Under the pieces are notes generated by a model. That model saw only the letters and a program-made list of their open reading frames with translations. It did no database searches and had not been told where the DNA came from. A stretch of DNA of 64,000 bases from Chloroflexota bacterium (GTDB taxonomy: Bacteria; Chloroflexota; Anaerolineae; Aggregatilineales; Phototrophicaceae): contig JACAER010000047.1 of NCBI GenBank assembly GCA_013388745.1, positions 36,647 through 100,646 on the forward strand. The letters run 5' to 3'. This document shows positions 7,973-16,805 of this stretch, one piece after another (the first letter of the stretch is position 1; each line of letters opens with the position of its first letter). The position numbers were made by a program, and so were the translations under genes.

Positions 7973-9154
7973 ATGGCTCGTATTTTGATGTTGTACCGCA
8001 AGAATGATGCCAAGTCGATTGCCGGACGGCTGGGCGATTTTCTCGTCACGCGCTTCGGCGAGCGCAATGTGCTGCTCGGCGCGGAAAAGCTGATCGGCGT
8101 GGGCGAGGATTTTCAGGATGCGCTCGAACGGGGCACACGCGGTGTGGATGCTATTCTGGTGTTAATCGGCAAGGCGTGGACCGAGGGCGGCTGGCTGAGC
8201 AGCGCCGAGGACTACGATAGCATTGTGCTCAACACCGCGTTGAGCGAAAAACTGCGCGTCGTGCCTGTACTGGTCGAAGGCGCGCCCATGCCGACAGCGG
8301 CGGATCTGCCGGAAGCGCTGCTGGGGCTGACGCGCCGCATGAGCATGAATCTGTACGAAGACACCTTCCGTGAGGACGCCGAAAAACTGGTGAACGCGGT
8401 GCAGGCCAGCATCGCGCCTGGCAAGGCGGTTGATGTGCGCAAACCCAAGGAACCGTCCAGCAGCGGTGTGCCCATGATGGCCGGCATCGACAGCGACAAC
8501 AATCCGCTTTTTATGCGCGCTATGACCAATCCTTTCAAAGATTCTGAATGGATTAGCAAAATCGCTGTCGCCGCGCTGCTTTCGCTGATTCCGATTGTCG
8601 GCACGGTGATTGTATCGGGCTACGGGGTGCGTTACGCGCGCGGGCTGCTGCAAGGCGACAGCACCCTGCCCAAGTGGGACGACATCGGCGGCGATGCCGG
8701 ACGCGGCCTGAGCGCGCTGATCGGCCTATTCATTGTAAGTTTCGCATTTGGCATCGTCAGCGCGGTGCTGGTGGGCATCATCAGCGCGATCTTCCTCAGC
8801 GGGCGCGGCGCGTTGAACGCGATCGGGGCGCTGCTGCTGTTGGCCGTGCAGCTTGGGCTGCTGGTCTCGGTCTTCAGCTTTGGGATCACCGCAGTAGCGC
8901 GCTACGTGACCACCGATAATTTCTCGGCGTTTCTCGATTTCGGCAACAACTGGAAAGCCGTGAACACGCTGTGGCGGCGGCTGCTGCCGATGTTCGGCCA
9001 CGTGCTGATTTACGGCTTCATCATGGGCATTCTCATCGCTATCGGCTTTGCCTTTTTCGTCATCCCTGGCTGGATTATCGCCGCAGTGGCATCCGTCGGC
9101 GGCTACTATTTCGTAGCCGAATGGGCGCGGCAGATGCAGCAAGCCAACCTGTAG
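7973..9154 (+). CDS. TIR-like domain fused to a multi-helix membrane domain (DUF4013-like)
   Basis: Residues 1-145 match bacterial TIR_2-type domains: ARILMLYRKND where the family has FISYRR-D, GRLGDFLVTRFGERNVLL, GVGEDFQDALE, DAILVLIGKAW and VVPVLVEGAPMP. The rest (about 185-393) is a polytopic membrane domain. It begins MTNPFKDSEWISKI and contains repeated hydrophobic helices and PGWIIAAVASVGGYYFVAEW, resembling DUF4013. The NADase glutamate of the family (in DxVRxEIxxAL) aligns with V85 in EDYDSIVLNTAL, so NAD hydrolysis is unlikely. A membrane-tethered scaffold or sensor is my inference. The start has CTGGAGG upstream. The neighbours give no defence context. Confidence 0.8.
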   Translation: MARILMLYRKNDAKSIAGRLGDFLVTRFGERNVLLGAEKLIGVGEDFQDALERGTRGVDAILVLIGKAWTEGGWLSSAEDYDSIVLNTALSEKLRVVPVLVEGAPMPTAADLPEALLGLTRRMSMNLYEDTFREDAEKLVNAVQASIAPGKAVDVRKPKEPSSSGVPMMAGIDSDNNPLFMRAMTNPFKDSEWISKIAVAALLSLIPIVGTVIVSGYGVRYARGLLQGDSTLPKWDDIGGDAGRGLSALIGLFIVSFAFGIVSAVLVGIISAIFLSGRGALNAIGALLLLAVQLGLLVSVFSFGITAVARYVTTDNFSAFLDFGNNWKAVNTLWRRLLPMFGHVLIYGFIMGILIAIGFAFFVIPGWIIAAVASVGGYYFVAEWARQMQQANL

Positions 9155-9224
9155 CGGCACGATTTTCTGGGGGGGAGACGCCCAAGCTCACAGCGGCTGT
9201 CTCCCGCCGCGCGGTCCCTTCTCT

Positions 9225-9280
9225 CCCCCTCTTCATGCAGCGCGTCTCTGGACACACGCTAAGCCCGCATGGAGAGGGGG
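9225..9280. repeat. Palindromic intergenic element, copy 3
   Basis: An inverted repeat, CCCCCTCTTCATGC (9225-9238) against GCATGGAGAGGGGG (9267-9280), pairs at 13 of 14 positions plus one G-T. It lies between the convergent TIR-like and alpha/beta hydrolase genes. It shares the CCCCCTCT/AGAGGGGG arms of copy 2 and the ATGC of copy 4. Confidence 0.7.
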
Positions 9281-9303
9281 TCGGGGGGTGTGGTAAGCGT
9301 GCG

Positions 9304-10836
9304 TCAGCCAGCGTAAAAATCAATCACGCCCGTTTCTTCGATGCACTGCGTCTCCAGCGCCGCTCCCGGATCCGCCAGGAAATCCAGCATCAGCCCTTTG
9401 GCGCAGTCACCCGCCGCGTTGTACGTGAACGTAATGCCGTGCCCCGCCGAAGGAAACACCAGCAGCGTGCCGTTCGTCAGCCCTTGCAGCGCGCTCTCTG
9501 CCGACGCAATCGGCGTGATCGGGTCGAACGCCCCGGCGAACAGCAGCGTCGGCACGTCGCTCAGCACCCGTTCCGTCTCGATCGGGTCGGCGGTTTCTAC
9601 ACCCCACGTTTCGCAGCTCTCAAGATTGCTGTTAATCCCGTCCGCCATATAGCTGTTGAGTGGCGCGGGCGCGGCCTCCGCCAGGCGCAGCGCGGCGTCC
9701 ACATCGTTAAGCTGATATTCTTCCTGGCAATCCACCGAATACGCCATGCCTTCGCTGTCTTCGATGTCGCCGAACTCGTCGATATAGTCCAGCACTTCAT
9801 CGCTGTCGGCGATTGGTGTGCCTGCCATCGGCGGCGCGGCAGCGGGAACCGGATACTCCCCGCCGGAAAGGATGCTGAAGGCGTCGGCAAAATCGTCCAC
9901 ACTTTCACCATACGCCAGCAGCGTGATGGCATACGGCAAAAACGGAATCGCCTGCGTGTCATACAAAATCTGGAACATCAGATCATACAGCGCCGCGCCG
10001 TCCAAGACCACTTCCACACCGTCATAATCGAACGTCAGCGGCTCGGCGTCCAGATATGCCAACAGCGCGAAAAAATCGTTTTCCAGGTCGGGATACACCT
10101 CATCGCACAGCCTGTCGGCGGCGCAGCTTGCGAACAACGTGTACAGCGCGTCCAAAAAGCCGCTCGTCTGCACTTGCAGATCATCGGTTTCTGGCGCATA
10201 GACCGAATCCAGCACCGCGCTGCGCACGATTTCGGGGTAATCGCGCAGGATCGTCAGCCCCAGTTTTGTCCCATACGAAATGCCCCACAAATCCACCTGC
10301 TCATAACCCAGCGTCGTCACCAGATCGTAGACATCGGCGGCGCTGGCGGCGCTGTTGTACATTTGCAGATCAACGCCTTCGTCCAGCAGCCGATCACGGC
10401 AGGCGGCCAGCGCGTCATCGTCCGCGTCTTCTTCTTCCATCTCCCAACAGTTCAGACTAGGCAGCGAAAAACCCGTGCCGCGCTGGTCAAACAGAATCAG
10501 CGTGTGGTTTTCCACAATCGGCTCGCTCAGAAAAGCGTCCAGCCCGATCAGCGGCGCGTTGCCCGGCCCGCCTTCCAGATACACCACCGGCACAGGGTCG
10601 GCGTTCGCGCGGCGCGGGCGGATGATCGCCACCGCCAATTCCACCGTCGCGCCGTCGGGCCGCCTGCGGTCTTCCGGCACGATCAGATAGCCGCAGGTCA
10701 CGCCTTCAATGGCCGGAAACAGGCATTCGGCTTCTTCAAACAGCGGTCGTTCCTGCGCCTGAGCCGGCCTGCCGAAAAACACGCACAAAACAAACGTCCA
10801 GATCAACAGAGGATGGCGGCGCATCCGGTGCAGCAT
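9304..10836 (-). CDS. Secreted alpha/beta hydrolase, TAP-like peptidase family
   Basis: A 510-residue secreted alpha/beta hydrolase of the tripeptidyl-aminopeptidase (TAP/proline iminopeptidase-like) group, which removes N-terminal peptides. A signal peptide (MLHRMRRHPLLIWTFVLCVF onward) ends near AQAQE. The oxyanion segment is VVYLEGGPGN, the nucleophile is S187 in WGISYG, the acid lies in FAGAFDPITP and the histidine in PSAGHGI, followed by a Cys-containing tail typical of TAP-like C-termini. I place the start at 10836 because AGAGG precedes that ATG and a hydrophobic signal follows; the longer frame adds 24 residues with no signal character. The C-terminal half is acidic. Exact specificity is unknown. 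Confidence 0.85.
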   Translation of the reverse strand: MLHRMRRHPLLIWTFVLCVFFGRPAQAQERPLFEEAECLFPAIEGVTCGYLIVPEDRRRPDGATVELAVAIIRPRRANADPVPVVYLEGGPGNAPLIGLDAFLSEPIVENHTLILFDQRGTGFSLPSLNCWEMEEEDADDDALAACRDRLLDEGVDLQMYNSAASAADVYDLVTTLGYEQVDLWGISYGTKLGLTILRDYPEIVRSAVLDSVYAPETDDLQVQTSGFLDALYTLFASCAADRLCDEVYPDLENDFFALLAYLDAEPLTFDYDGVEVVLDGAALYDLMFQILYDTQAIPFLPYAITLLAYGESVDDFADAFSILSGGEYPVPAAAPPMAGTPIADSDEVLDYIDEFGDIEDSEGMAYSVDCQEEYQLNDVDAALRLAEAAPAPLNSYMADGINSNLESCETWGVETADPIETERVLSDVPTLLFAGAFDPITPIASAESALQGLTNGTLLVFPSAGHGITFTYNAAGDCAKGLMLDFLADPGAALETQCIEETGVIDFYAG

Positions 10837-10942
10837 AAAAGCCTCTATTCGGTGGATAATGCAACTTTTCGGTAAAATCGCAGAAGAGCGAGAAAACCAG
10901 TATAACAAACTCGCATAACGTTACCAAACGAAAGCCAGGCCT

Positions 10943-11473
10943 ATGAACGCCAAGCCCGACAGCATCCTCGCCAGCGGTCTCGATTTTACCGAAGACGACC
11001 TGCAAGCCAACCGCGCCGGCCAGCTCAGCGCGCGCCAGGCACAAAAGCTGCTGACCCGCCACCGCAACACCACACAGACCATGCTGGGACTCATGCTGAT
11101 GGCGACACTGTTCTTCGTGCCGCTGGCGTTTTTTGCCGCCATCGACACCCGCGACATCACACCGGGCGTGCTTCTGGGGGCCGTCTGGCTGGGGGCGATA
11201 GCGCTGCTCAGCGCTGTTATCCGCAGCAGCGACGCGGCCAAGGTCGATATCGCCAACGGCCTGGTCATGGCAGTTCAGGGGCCGGTGCAGTGCTACACCA
11301 CCAGCAGTAGCAGCAGCACGCAGTACAATCTGCGCGTGGGCGAGCTGACTTTCGAACGAGTCGATCAAAACGTCTATATCGCCTTCAAGCATCTGGACAT
11401 CTACACCCTTTATTACACGCCGCAGAGCAAGACGATTGTCGCCGCCGAAACGCCGGTAGAAGATGCCCCCTGA
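10943..11473 (+). CDS. Hypothetical two-helix membrane protein
   Basis: A 176-residue protein I do not recognise. Residues 1-45 are polar with an acidic DFTEDDLQANRAGQLS segment. Two adjacent membrane helices follow (about 47-67 and 74-92), then a roughly 80-residue cytoplasmic or surface domain that contains a Ser/Thr-rich loop (TTSSSSSTQ) and the pattern LTFERVDQNVYIAFKHLD, which looks beta-rich. It is divergent from the secreted hydrolase gene and precedes the TPR gene, but a separate promoter sits between them. No function is assigned. Confidence 0.7.
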   Translation: MNAKPDSILASGLDFTEDDLQANRAGQLSARQAQKLLTRHRNTTQTMLGLMLMATLFFVPLAFFAAIDTRDITPGVLLGAVWLGAIALLSAVIRSSDAAKVDIANGLVMAVQGPVQCYTTSSSSSTQYNLRVGELTFERVDQNVYIAFKHLDIYTLYYTPQSKTIVAAETPVEDAP

Positions 11474-11506
11474 GCCTCGGCAGCCGCGCCAACAACCGTA
11501 ATCCTG

Positions 11507-11515
11507 TGCTATAAT
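11507..11515 (+). promoter_or_regulatory. Extended -10 promoter of the TPR gene
   Basis: TGCTATAAT is a perfect extended -10 (TGnTATAAT). Transcription would begin near 11522, 28 bases before the ATG at 11550. An in-frame ATG at 11514 lies inside this -10 and cannot be the start. Confidence 0.7.
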
Positions 11516-11549
11516 GAGGGATATGGCGCTGGCCAAACAGGAAGAACCT

Positions 11550-12419
11550 ATGTCTGCGCATACACCCGATTTTGATACCCTTTGGGACTACACCAAACCC
11601 GCCGAAACCGAACAACGCTTCCGCCAACTGCTCGAAACCGCCGCCCAATCGCCCGACCCTGCCTATCATCTGCAACTGCTGACGCAGATCGCGCGCGCGC
11701 AGGGCTTGCAGGGCTGCTACGACGATGCCCACCTCACGCTCGACAGCATCGAAGATAAGCTGCATCAGGCCAGACTGGTCGAAATCCGCTACCTGCTCGA
11801 ACGCGGGCGCGTCTTTAATTCGTCCGGCCAGCCCGAAAAAGCGCAGCCTTTGTTCCAGCAGGCGTGGGAACTGGCGAGCGCCGAACACGAAGATTTTTAC
11901 GCTATCGACGCCGCGCATATGCTGGCGATTATCGCCCCGCCGGAAGAACAGCGGGTCTGGAATCTCAAAGCCCTGGCGCTGGCCGAAGCCTCGCGCGATG
12001 TGCGCGCGCAAAAATGGCGCGCCGCGCTCTATAACAATCTCGGCTGGAGCTATCACGAACACGGCTTTTATGACAAAGCGCTGACGATGTTCGAAAAAGC
12101 GCTCGAATGGCGTCTCGCGCACGGTCAGGAGCGCGAAATCCGTATCGCCCGCTGGTGTGTGGCGCGCGCCCTGCGTTCGCTCCAGCGCTGCGAAGAAGCC
12201 CTGACGATCCAGCACGAACTGCTGGCCGAACACCAACGCGCCGGCACTCACGACGGCTATATCTACGAAGAAATCGGCGAATGCCTGCTGCTGCTGAAGC
12301 GCGCCGCCGAAGCGCCCCCCTACTTCGCGCGCGCTTATGACTATTTGTCGCAGGATGGCTGGCTGGCGGCCCACGAGACGCCGCGCCTTGCCCGCCTGAA
12401 AACGCTGGCGACCCCCTAA
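11550..12419 (+). CDS. Tetratricopeptide-repeat protein
   Basis: A 289-residue soluble all-helical TPR protein and probable protein-protein scaffold. Repeats are visible through the sequence, for example ALYNNLGWSYHEHGFYDKAL followed by ALEWRLAHGQEREIRIARW, and EEALTIQHELLAEHQRAG. The start at 11550 is set by the extended -10 promoter just upstream and by AGGAAG 8 bases before the ATG. It precedes the kinase-ATPase-TPR gene by about 200 bases. A shared role with that kinase's own C-terminal TPRs is possible but is only inferred from position. Confidence 0.8.
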   Translation: MSAHTPDFDTLWDYTKPAETEQRFRQLLETAAQSPDPAYHLQLLTQIARAQGLQGCYDDAHLTLDSIEDKLHQARLVEIRYLLERGRVFNSSGQPEKAQPLFQQAWELASAEHEDFYAIDAAHMLAIIAPPEEQRVWNLKALALAEASRDVRAQKWRAALYNNLGWSYHEHGFYDKALTMFEKALEWRLAHGQEREIRIARWCVARALRSLQRCEEALTIQHELLAEHQRAGTHDGYIYEEIGECLLLLKRAAEAPPYFARAYDYLSQDGWLAAHETPRLARLKTLATP

Positions 12420-12624
12420 CATGGCGCGCGCTTGCCCGCCGCTGCCAAAGCGTCTATCATCGTAACTGATATTACGCAGTCTTCGCTCAACAGCGGACGG
12501 GCAAGCCTTGTCCCTACGAGCGAAATCGCGATACGCTGCGTAAGGTGCAATCGTAACTCAGGGGTGATGCATGGCTTGCCCCAGCTATTGACGCGACGAC
12601 AGCAGGCGTGGGGAGAACGCGCGC

Positions 12625-15258
12625 ATGGAGCAGAGCGAACTCGTTGGGCGGCGCTACATTTTGCAGGAAATGTTGGGCGAAGGCGGCATGGGCGCGGTTT
12701 ACCGCGCGCTCGATCGCCTCAGCGGCCAGCCGGTCGCGCTCAAACGGGTGCGCACGCAGACCGAAAATCTGCAATACAACACGCGCGACGACAGCACCGA
12801 CGTGCGCCTGACACTGGCACGCGAATACAAAGCCCTGGCCTCGCTGCGCCATCCTAATATCATCAGCGTGCTGGACTACGGTTTCGAAGGCCAGCAGCCC
12901 TATATCGCCATGGAACTGGTCGAAAACCCGCAAACGCTGACCGAAGCCGCCAGCGGCCAATCCTTAAGCGCCAAAATTGACCTCACACTGCAAATTCTGC
13001 AGGCGCTGGCCTATCTGCACCGGCGCGGCATCATCCACCGCGACCTTAAGCCCAGCAATGTGCTGGTGGCCGCCGGGCGCGCCAAACTGCTGGATTTCGG
13101 CATCGCCGTCATGCGCGAAGACGACACGGGCGAAGGCATGATCGCCGGCACGCCCGGTTATATGTCGCCGGAACTGTGGACAACCGGCATCGCCAGCCGC
13201 GCCAGCGATCTGTACGCGGTCGGCGTCATACTCTACGAAATGTTCGCCGAACGTCTGCCTTTCGCCGCCGATTCCTTCGCCATGCTGGCAGTGCAGGTGA
13301 TGACGCTGGCGCCCGATCTGACGCTGATCGACGCGCCCGCCGGCGTGGTATCGGTCATCGGCCACCTGCTGATGAAAGACCCGGCGCAGCGCCCGCAGGA
13401 CGTGAACGACGTGATCGCCGATCTGTGCAGCGCCGCCGGGCTGCCGCTGCCGCCCGAAAGCGCCGCCTCGCGCGAAAGCTTTTTGCAGGCGGCGCATTTT
13501 GTCGGGCGCGAGGCCGAAATGCAGCAGCTTCATACCCTGCTCGACCAGACTTTAGCCGGTCAGGGCGGCGTCTGCCTGATCGGCGGCGAAAGCGGCGTCG
13601 GCAAGTCGCGCCTGCTGGACGAACTGCGCACGCTGGCACTGGTCAATCATGCGCTGGTGCTGCGCGGGCAGGAAGTGGACGAGGCCGGCCTACCGTATCA
13701 GGTCTGGCAGGGGCCGCTGCGCTGGTTGAGTCTGCTCACTGAACTCGACGATGCCGAAGCCGCCGTGCTCAAAGGCGTGGTGGCCGATCTGCCCGATCTG
13801 CTGGGACGGCGCATCGCCGACGCGCCCGAAGTGCAGCCGCAGGCCGCGCAGGCGCGCGTCCTGAGCGTGATCGAAACGCTCTTCCGCCGCCAGACGCAGC
13901 CGCTGGTCGCCATTCTGGAAGATATGCATTGGTCGGGCGACGAGAGTCTGGCGCTGCTGCGCCAGTTGAGCGGCGTCACGGCCAGTTTGCCGCTGCTGCT
14001 GATCGCCAGCTACCGCGACGACGAAAAACCCGATCTGCCGGCGCAGCTTCCCGGCGCGCATCTGCTCAAGCTCAGCCGCCTCAGCCCCGACGACATCGCC
14101 GAACTCAGCCGTTCGATGCTGGGCGCGGCGGGCGAAAAACCCGATCTGGTCGAACTGCTGCAAAAACAGAGCGAAGGCAACGTCTTTTTCGTCGTGGAAG
14201 TGATGCGCGCGCTGGCGCAGGAAGCCGGCCAGCTTGACCGCATCGGGCGCGACACGCTGCCCACCAACGTCATCACGGGCGGACTGAAGAACATTATCCG
14301 CCGCCGTTTGCAGCGCGTGCCTGCTGAGGCGCTGCCGCTGCTCAAAGTGGCTGCCGTCGCCGGACGCCAGCTTGATCTGCGCGTGCTGCGCGAAGTGCTG
14401 GGCGTAGATGCGCCGCTGGATCGTATGTTGGCGGTCGGCGCCGAAGCCGCGATTCTGGAAGTCGATGGCAAGGATTGGCGTTTCGCGCACAATAAGCTGC
14501 AAGAAGGCGTGCTGGAAGACATGACGCCTGTCGAACGGCGGGCGCTGCACAGCGAAGTGGCGCGGGCGCTGGAAAAATTGTACGAATATTCGGCGCGCAC
14601 GGCGGCGGCGCTGGCTTATCACTGGGGCATGGCCGAAGAAAAAGCCAAAGAGGAACATTACGCGGCGCTGGCGGGCGAACAGGCCTTGCACAGCGGCGCC
14701 TATGGCGATGCCCGCGACGCCTTGCAGCGTGCGCTGGACTTGCAGCCCTATGTCGAAGTCAACCAGCGGCGCACGGCACTGCTGCTGCGGCAGTTGGGCG
14801 ACACCTATTTCTGGGGCTTCTGGGAATATGAGCAGGCGGCGGCGCTCTACCGCCAAAGCCTTGACCTGTGCCAGCAGATTTTTTACCGGTCGGGCACCGC
14901 GTCTAATCTCTACAGCCTGGGCAACGCCGTCTGCGAACTGGGGCGCTACGCCGAAGCGCGCGGCTATTATGAGGAAGCGCTCAAGGTGGCGCTCGATATT
15001 CGGGCGCAAAACGCGGCGCTGGCGGCGCTCACCGGGCTGGCGCGCCTGCTGGTGCGCGAGGAGCAAGCGCCAGACACCGCGCTGGAATATCTGGCGCTGG
15101 TGATGCACAACCCGGCCACCGACGCGCTCACCGCCGCCGACGCGCGCCAACTGGTCGAAACTCTGCGCGCCAACCAGCCCGCCGACCTGGTCGAAGCGGC
15201 CTTCGCGCGCGGCAAGGAACTGAAGCTGCGCGACGTGGCGCAGAAGATTCTGGGGTGA
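12625..15258 (+). CDS. Ser/Thr protein kinase with AAA-type ATPase and TPR domains
   Basis: An 877-residue signalling protein. Residues 11-270 are a complete Hanks-type kinase: GEGGMGAVY glycine loop, VALK lysine K40, HRDLKPSN (D140, N145), DFG (D157) and GTPGYMSPE. Residues about 290-560 are an ATPase of the AAA_16/STAND type with HFVGREAEMQ, Walker A GGESGVGKS (320-328) and the Walker B-like VAILEDMHW. The C-terminus is helical TPR (YFWGFWEYEQAAALYRQSL, GNAVCELGRYAEARGYYEEA). GGGGAG precedes the ATG. All catalytic residues are present, so it should be active. It is clearly paralogous to the pseudokinase protein at 35916-39296. The ligand and targets are unknown. Confidence 0.92.
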   Translation: MEQSELVGRRYILQEMLGEGGMGAVYRALDRLSGQPVALKRVRTQTENLQYNTRDDSTDVRLTLAREYKALASLRHPNIISVLDYGFEGQQPYIAMELVENPQTLTEAASGQSLSAKIDLTLQILQALAYLHRRGIIHRDLKPSNVLVAAGRAKLLDFGIAVMREDDTGEGMIAGTPGYMSPELWTTGIASRASDLYAVGVILYEMFAERLPFAADSFAMLAVQVMTLAPDLTLIDAPAGVVSVIGHLLMKDPAQRPQDVNDVIADLCSAAGLPLPPESAASRESFLQAAHFVGREAEMQQLHTLLDQTLAGQGGVCLIGGESGVGKSRLLDELRTLALVNHALVLRGQEVDEAGLPYQVWQGPLRWLSLLTELDDAEAAVLKGVVADLPDLLGRRIADAPEVQPQAAQARVLSVIETLFRRQTQPLVAILEDMHWSGDESLALLRQLSGVTASLPLLLIASYRDDEKPDLPAQLPGAHLLKLSRLSPDDIAELSRSMLGAAGEKPDLVELLQKQSEGNVFFVVEVMRALAQEAGQLDRIGRDTLPTNVITGGLKNIIRRRLQRVPAEALPLLKVAAVAGRQLDLRVLREVLGVDAPLDRMLAVGAEAAILEVDGKDWRFAHNKLQEGVLEDMTPVERRALHSEVARALEKLYEYSARTAAALAYHWGMAEEKAKEEHYAALAGEQALHSGAYGDARDALQRALDLQPYVEVNQRRTALLLRQLGDTYFWGFWEYEQAAALYRQSLDLCQQIFYRSGTASNLYSLGNAVCELGRYAEARGYYEEALKVALDIRAQNAALAALTGLARLLVREEQAPDTALEYLALVMHNPATDALTAADARQLVETLRANQPADLVEAAFARGKELKLRDVAQKILG

Positions 15259-15320
15259 GAGGCTGACGACACCCGGCGCACAAGTGTGATGCGATTGCCC
15301 TGAGACAAAATGAGAAAGTG

Positions 15321-15349
15321 CTGGCAATTCTGCTAACTAATGCTATACT
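15321..15349 (+). promoter_or_regulatory. Promoter of the sugar ABC importer operon
   Basis: CTGGCA (15321-15326), a 17-base spacer and TATACT (15344-15349), with TG one base before the -10 (TGCTATACT), form an extended -10 promoter about 64 bases upstream of the GTG start of the binding-protein gene. Confidence 0.6.
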
Positions 15350-15412
15350 CATCAACGGTGTGCTTCAGGCGCACTGTAATGTGTGTTTTTTTGAACAATG
15401 AGGAGAACTCGC

Positions 15413-16687
15413 GTGAAGAAGGCTCTGGTTTTAATTGCGGTACTCGTCCTGCTGCTGGGCGCCATGGGCGTGAGCGCGCAGGATGTTGAGATCACCTATT
15501 GGGATACGATGAACGATCAGGAACGTGTCGTCTTCCAGGAAATCGTGGATGCCTGCGCTGCTGATCTGGGCATCACGGTCAACTATGAATATGTGCCGTT
15601 CGATCAGGCGCAGGCCACCTACCGCACGGCGGCCCAGGCCGGCAACGCCCCTGATGTACTGCGTACCGAAGTGGCCTGGGGGCCAGAATTCGCCGCCGCG
15701 GGCTATACCTATGACATCACCGATTGGGTGACCGAAGAAGAACGCGCCAGCTATCTGGATGCGCCCTTCAATTACAACACCTGGGGGGGCCGCGTCTGGG
15801 GTCTGCCGCAGGTGACGGACGCGCCGGCGCTGCTCTATAACCGCGCCCTGTTCGAACAGGCCGGGCTGGATCCCGATGTGCCGCCCGCCACGATGGAAGA
15901 ACTGGCCACCGCGGCTGCGGCGATCAGCGCGCTGGGCACAGAAGACGCTCCGATTTACGGGATTCTGACTCCCGCCGCCGCTTACTTCTTCCAGCCCTTC
16001 ATGTGGGCTTTCGGCGGCAGCCTGATTGTCCCCAACGAAGATGGCACCTACACCATCGGCATCAACAGCGAAGGCACGCTGGCCGGTCTGAACTTCGTCA
16101 TCGGCCTGCTGGAATCGGGCGTGATGGGGCCGGACTATGATCCCGCCAACCAGTACGGCAACAACCAGGCCGCCTTCAAGGAAGGCCGCGCCGGTATGTT
16201 GATCAATGGCCCGTGGGCCACCAGCGACATCCTGAGAGGCGAGGCCTTCACTGATCGCGCCAATCTGGGCGTGGCGCCTATCCCGGCTGGCCCGGAAGGC
16301 CTGCAAGGCTCGCCTGTCGGCGGTCACGGCTACACGATTTACGCCGGCTCGGCTTACCCCCAAGAAGCGCTGAACTTCGTGCGCTGCCTCAACGGCGTCG
16401 ATAATCAGGTGCGGCTGGCGGCGGAACTGAACCTGGTGCCGACGCTGCGCGCGGCCTATGAAAACGAAACGCTGGCCGAAAACGCCATCCTCCAGGGCTT
16501 CCTGGCGCAGATGGAAGTGGCGACCAACCGCCCGGTGCTGGTGGCCGGCGGCAGCATCTACGCTGAATTTGGCCCGCAGTACGACGCGGCCATTCTCGGC
16601 CAGACCGAGCCGCAGACGGCGCTGGACAACATCGCCGCCGCGTGGGAACTGCTGCTGCAAAACGAACCAACACCGCCCGGCATGTAA
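15413..16687 (+). CDS. Sugar ABC transporter extracellular binding protein (MalE-like)
   Basis: A family-1 extracellular solute-binding protein that captures an oligosaccharide outside the membrane for the two permeases downstream. A signal peptide (VKKALVLIAVLVLLLGAMG, then SAQD) starts the protein. The fold is seen in ITYWDTMNDQERVVFQEIVD, APDVLRTEVAWGPEFAAAGY, the hinge region DAPALLYNRALFEQAGLDP and AAFKEGRAGMLINGPWATSD, near the MalE consensus. I choose the GTG at 15413 because GAGGAG lies 7 bases upstream; the in-frame ATG at 15398 lacks a ribosome site. A stable intercistronic hairpin follows. The alpha-galactosidase and GH13 genes nearby suggest alpha-galactosides or sucrose-like ligands. 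Confidence 0.92.
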   Translation: MKKALVLIAVLVLLLGAMGVSAQDVEITYWDTMNDQERVVFQEIVDACAADLGITVNYEYVPFDQAQATYRTAAQAGNAPDVLRTEVAWGPEFAAAGYTYDITDWVTEEERASYLDAPFNYNTWGGRVWGLPQVTDAPALLYNRALFEQAGLDPDVPPATMEELATAAAAISALGTEDAPIYGILTPAAAYFFQPFMWAFGGSLIVPNEDGTYTIGINSEGTLAGLNFVIGLLESGVMGPDYDPANQYGNNQAAFKEGRAGMLINGPWATSDILRGEAFTDRANLGVAPIPAGPEGLQGSPVGGHGYTIYAGSAYPQEALNFVRCLNGVDNQVRLAAELNLVPTLRAAYENETLAENAILQGFLAQMEVATNRPVLVAGGSIYAEFGPQYDAAILGQTEPQTALDNIAAAWELLLQNEPTPPGM

Positions 16688-16720
16688 GCCGCTGGCGCGC
16701 GTGAAATGCATTAAACTCTG

Positions 16721-16751
16721 GGATGAGGGAAGGCGTAACCTTCCCTCATCC
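16721..16751 (+). terminator. Intercistronic hairpin after the binding-protein gene
   Basis: A perfect 13-bp stem (GGATGAGGGAAGG and its complement) with a 5-base loop (CGTAA) sits between the binding-protein and first permease genes, with no T-run. Such hairpins commonly stabilise binding-protein mRNA or partly stop transcription, giving more binding protein than permease. Confidence 0.75.
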
Positions 16752-16805
16752 TGCTTCTAGCACAGGGGTCACGCCCCGCCTTAGAGCGAACGCGGAGAAA
16801 GTCTT

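Noticed and set aside
7973..9154. Anti-phage TIR effector
   Set aside because: The catalytic Glu is absent and no defence genes lie nearby; only the fold-level call is kept.
12420..12624. A gene or RNA in the spacer before the kinase-ATPase-TPR gene
   Set aside because: No ribosome-bound frame, tRNA-like cloverleaf or hairpin of note was found.
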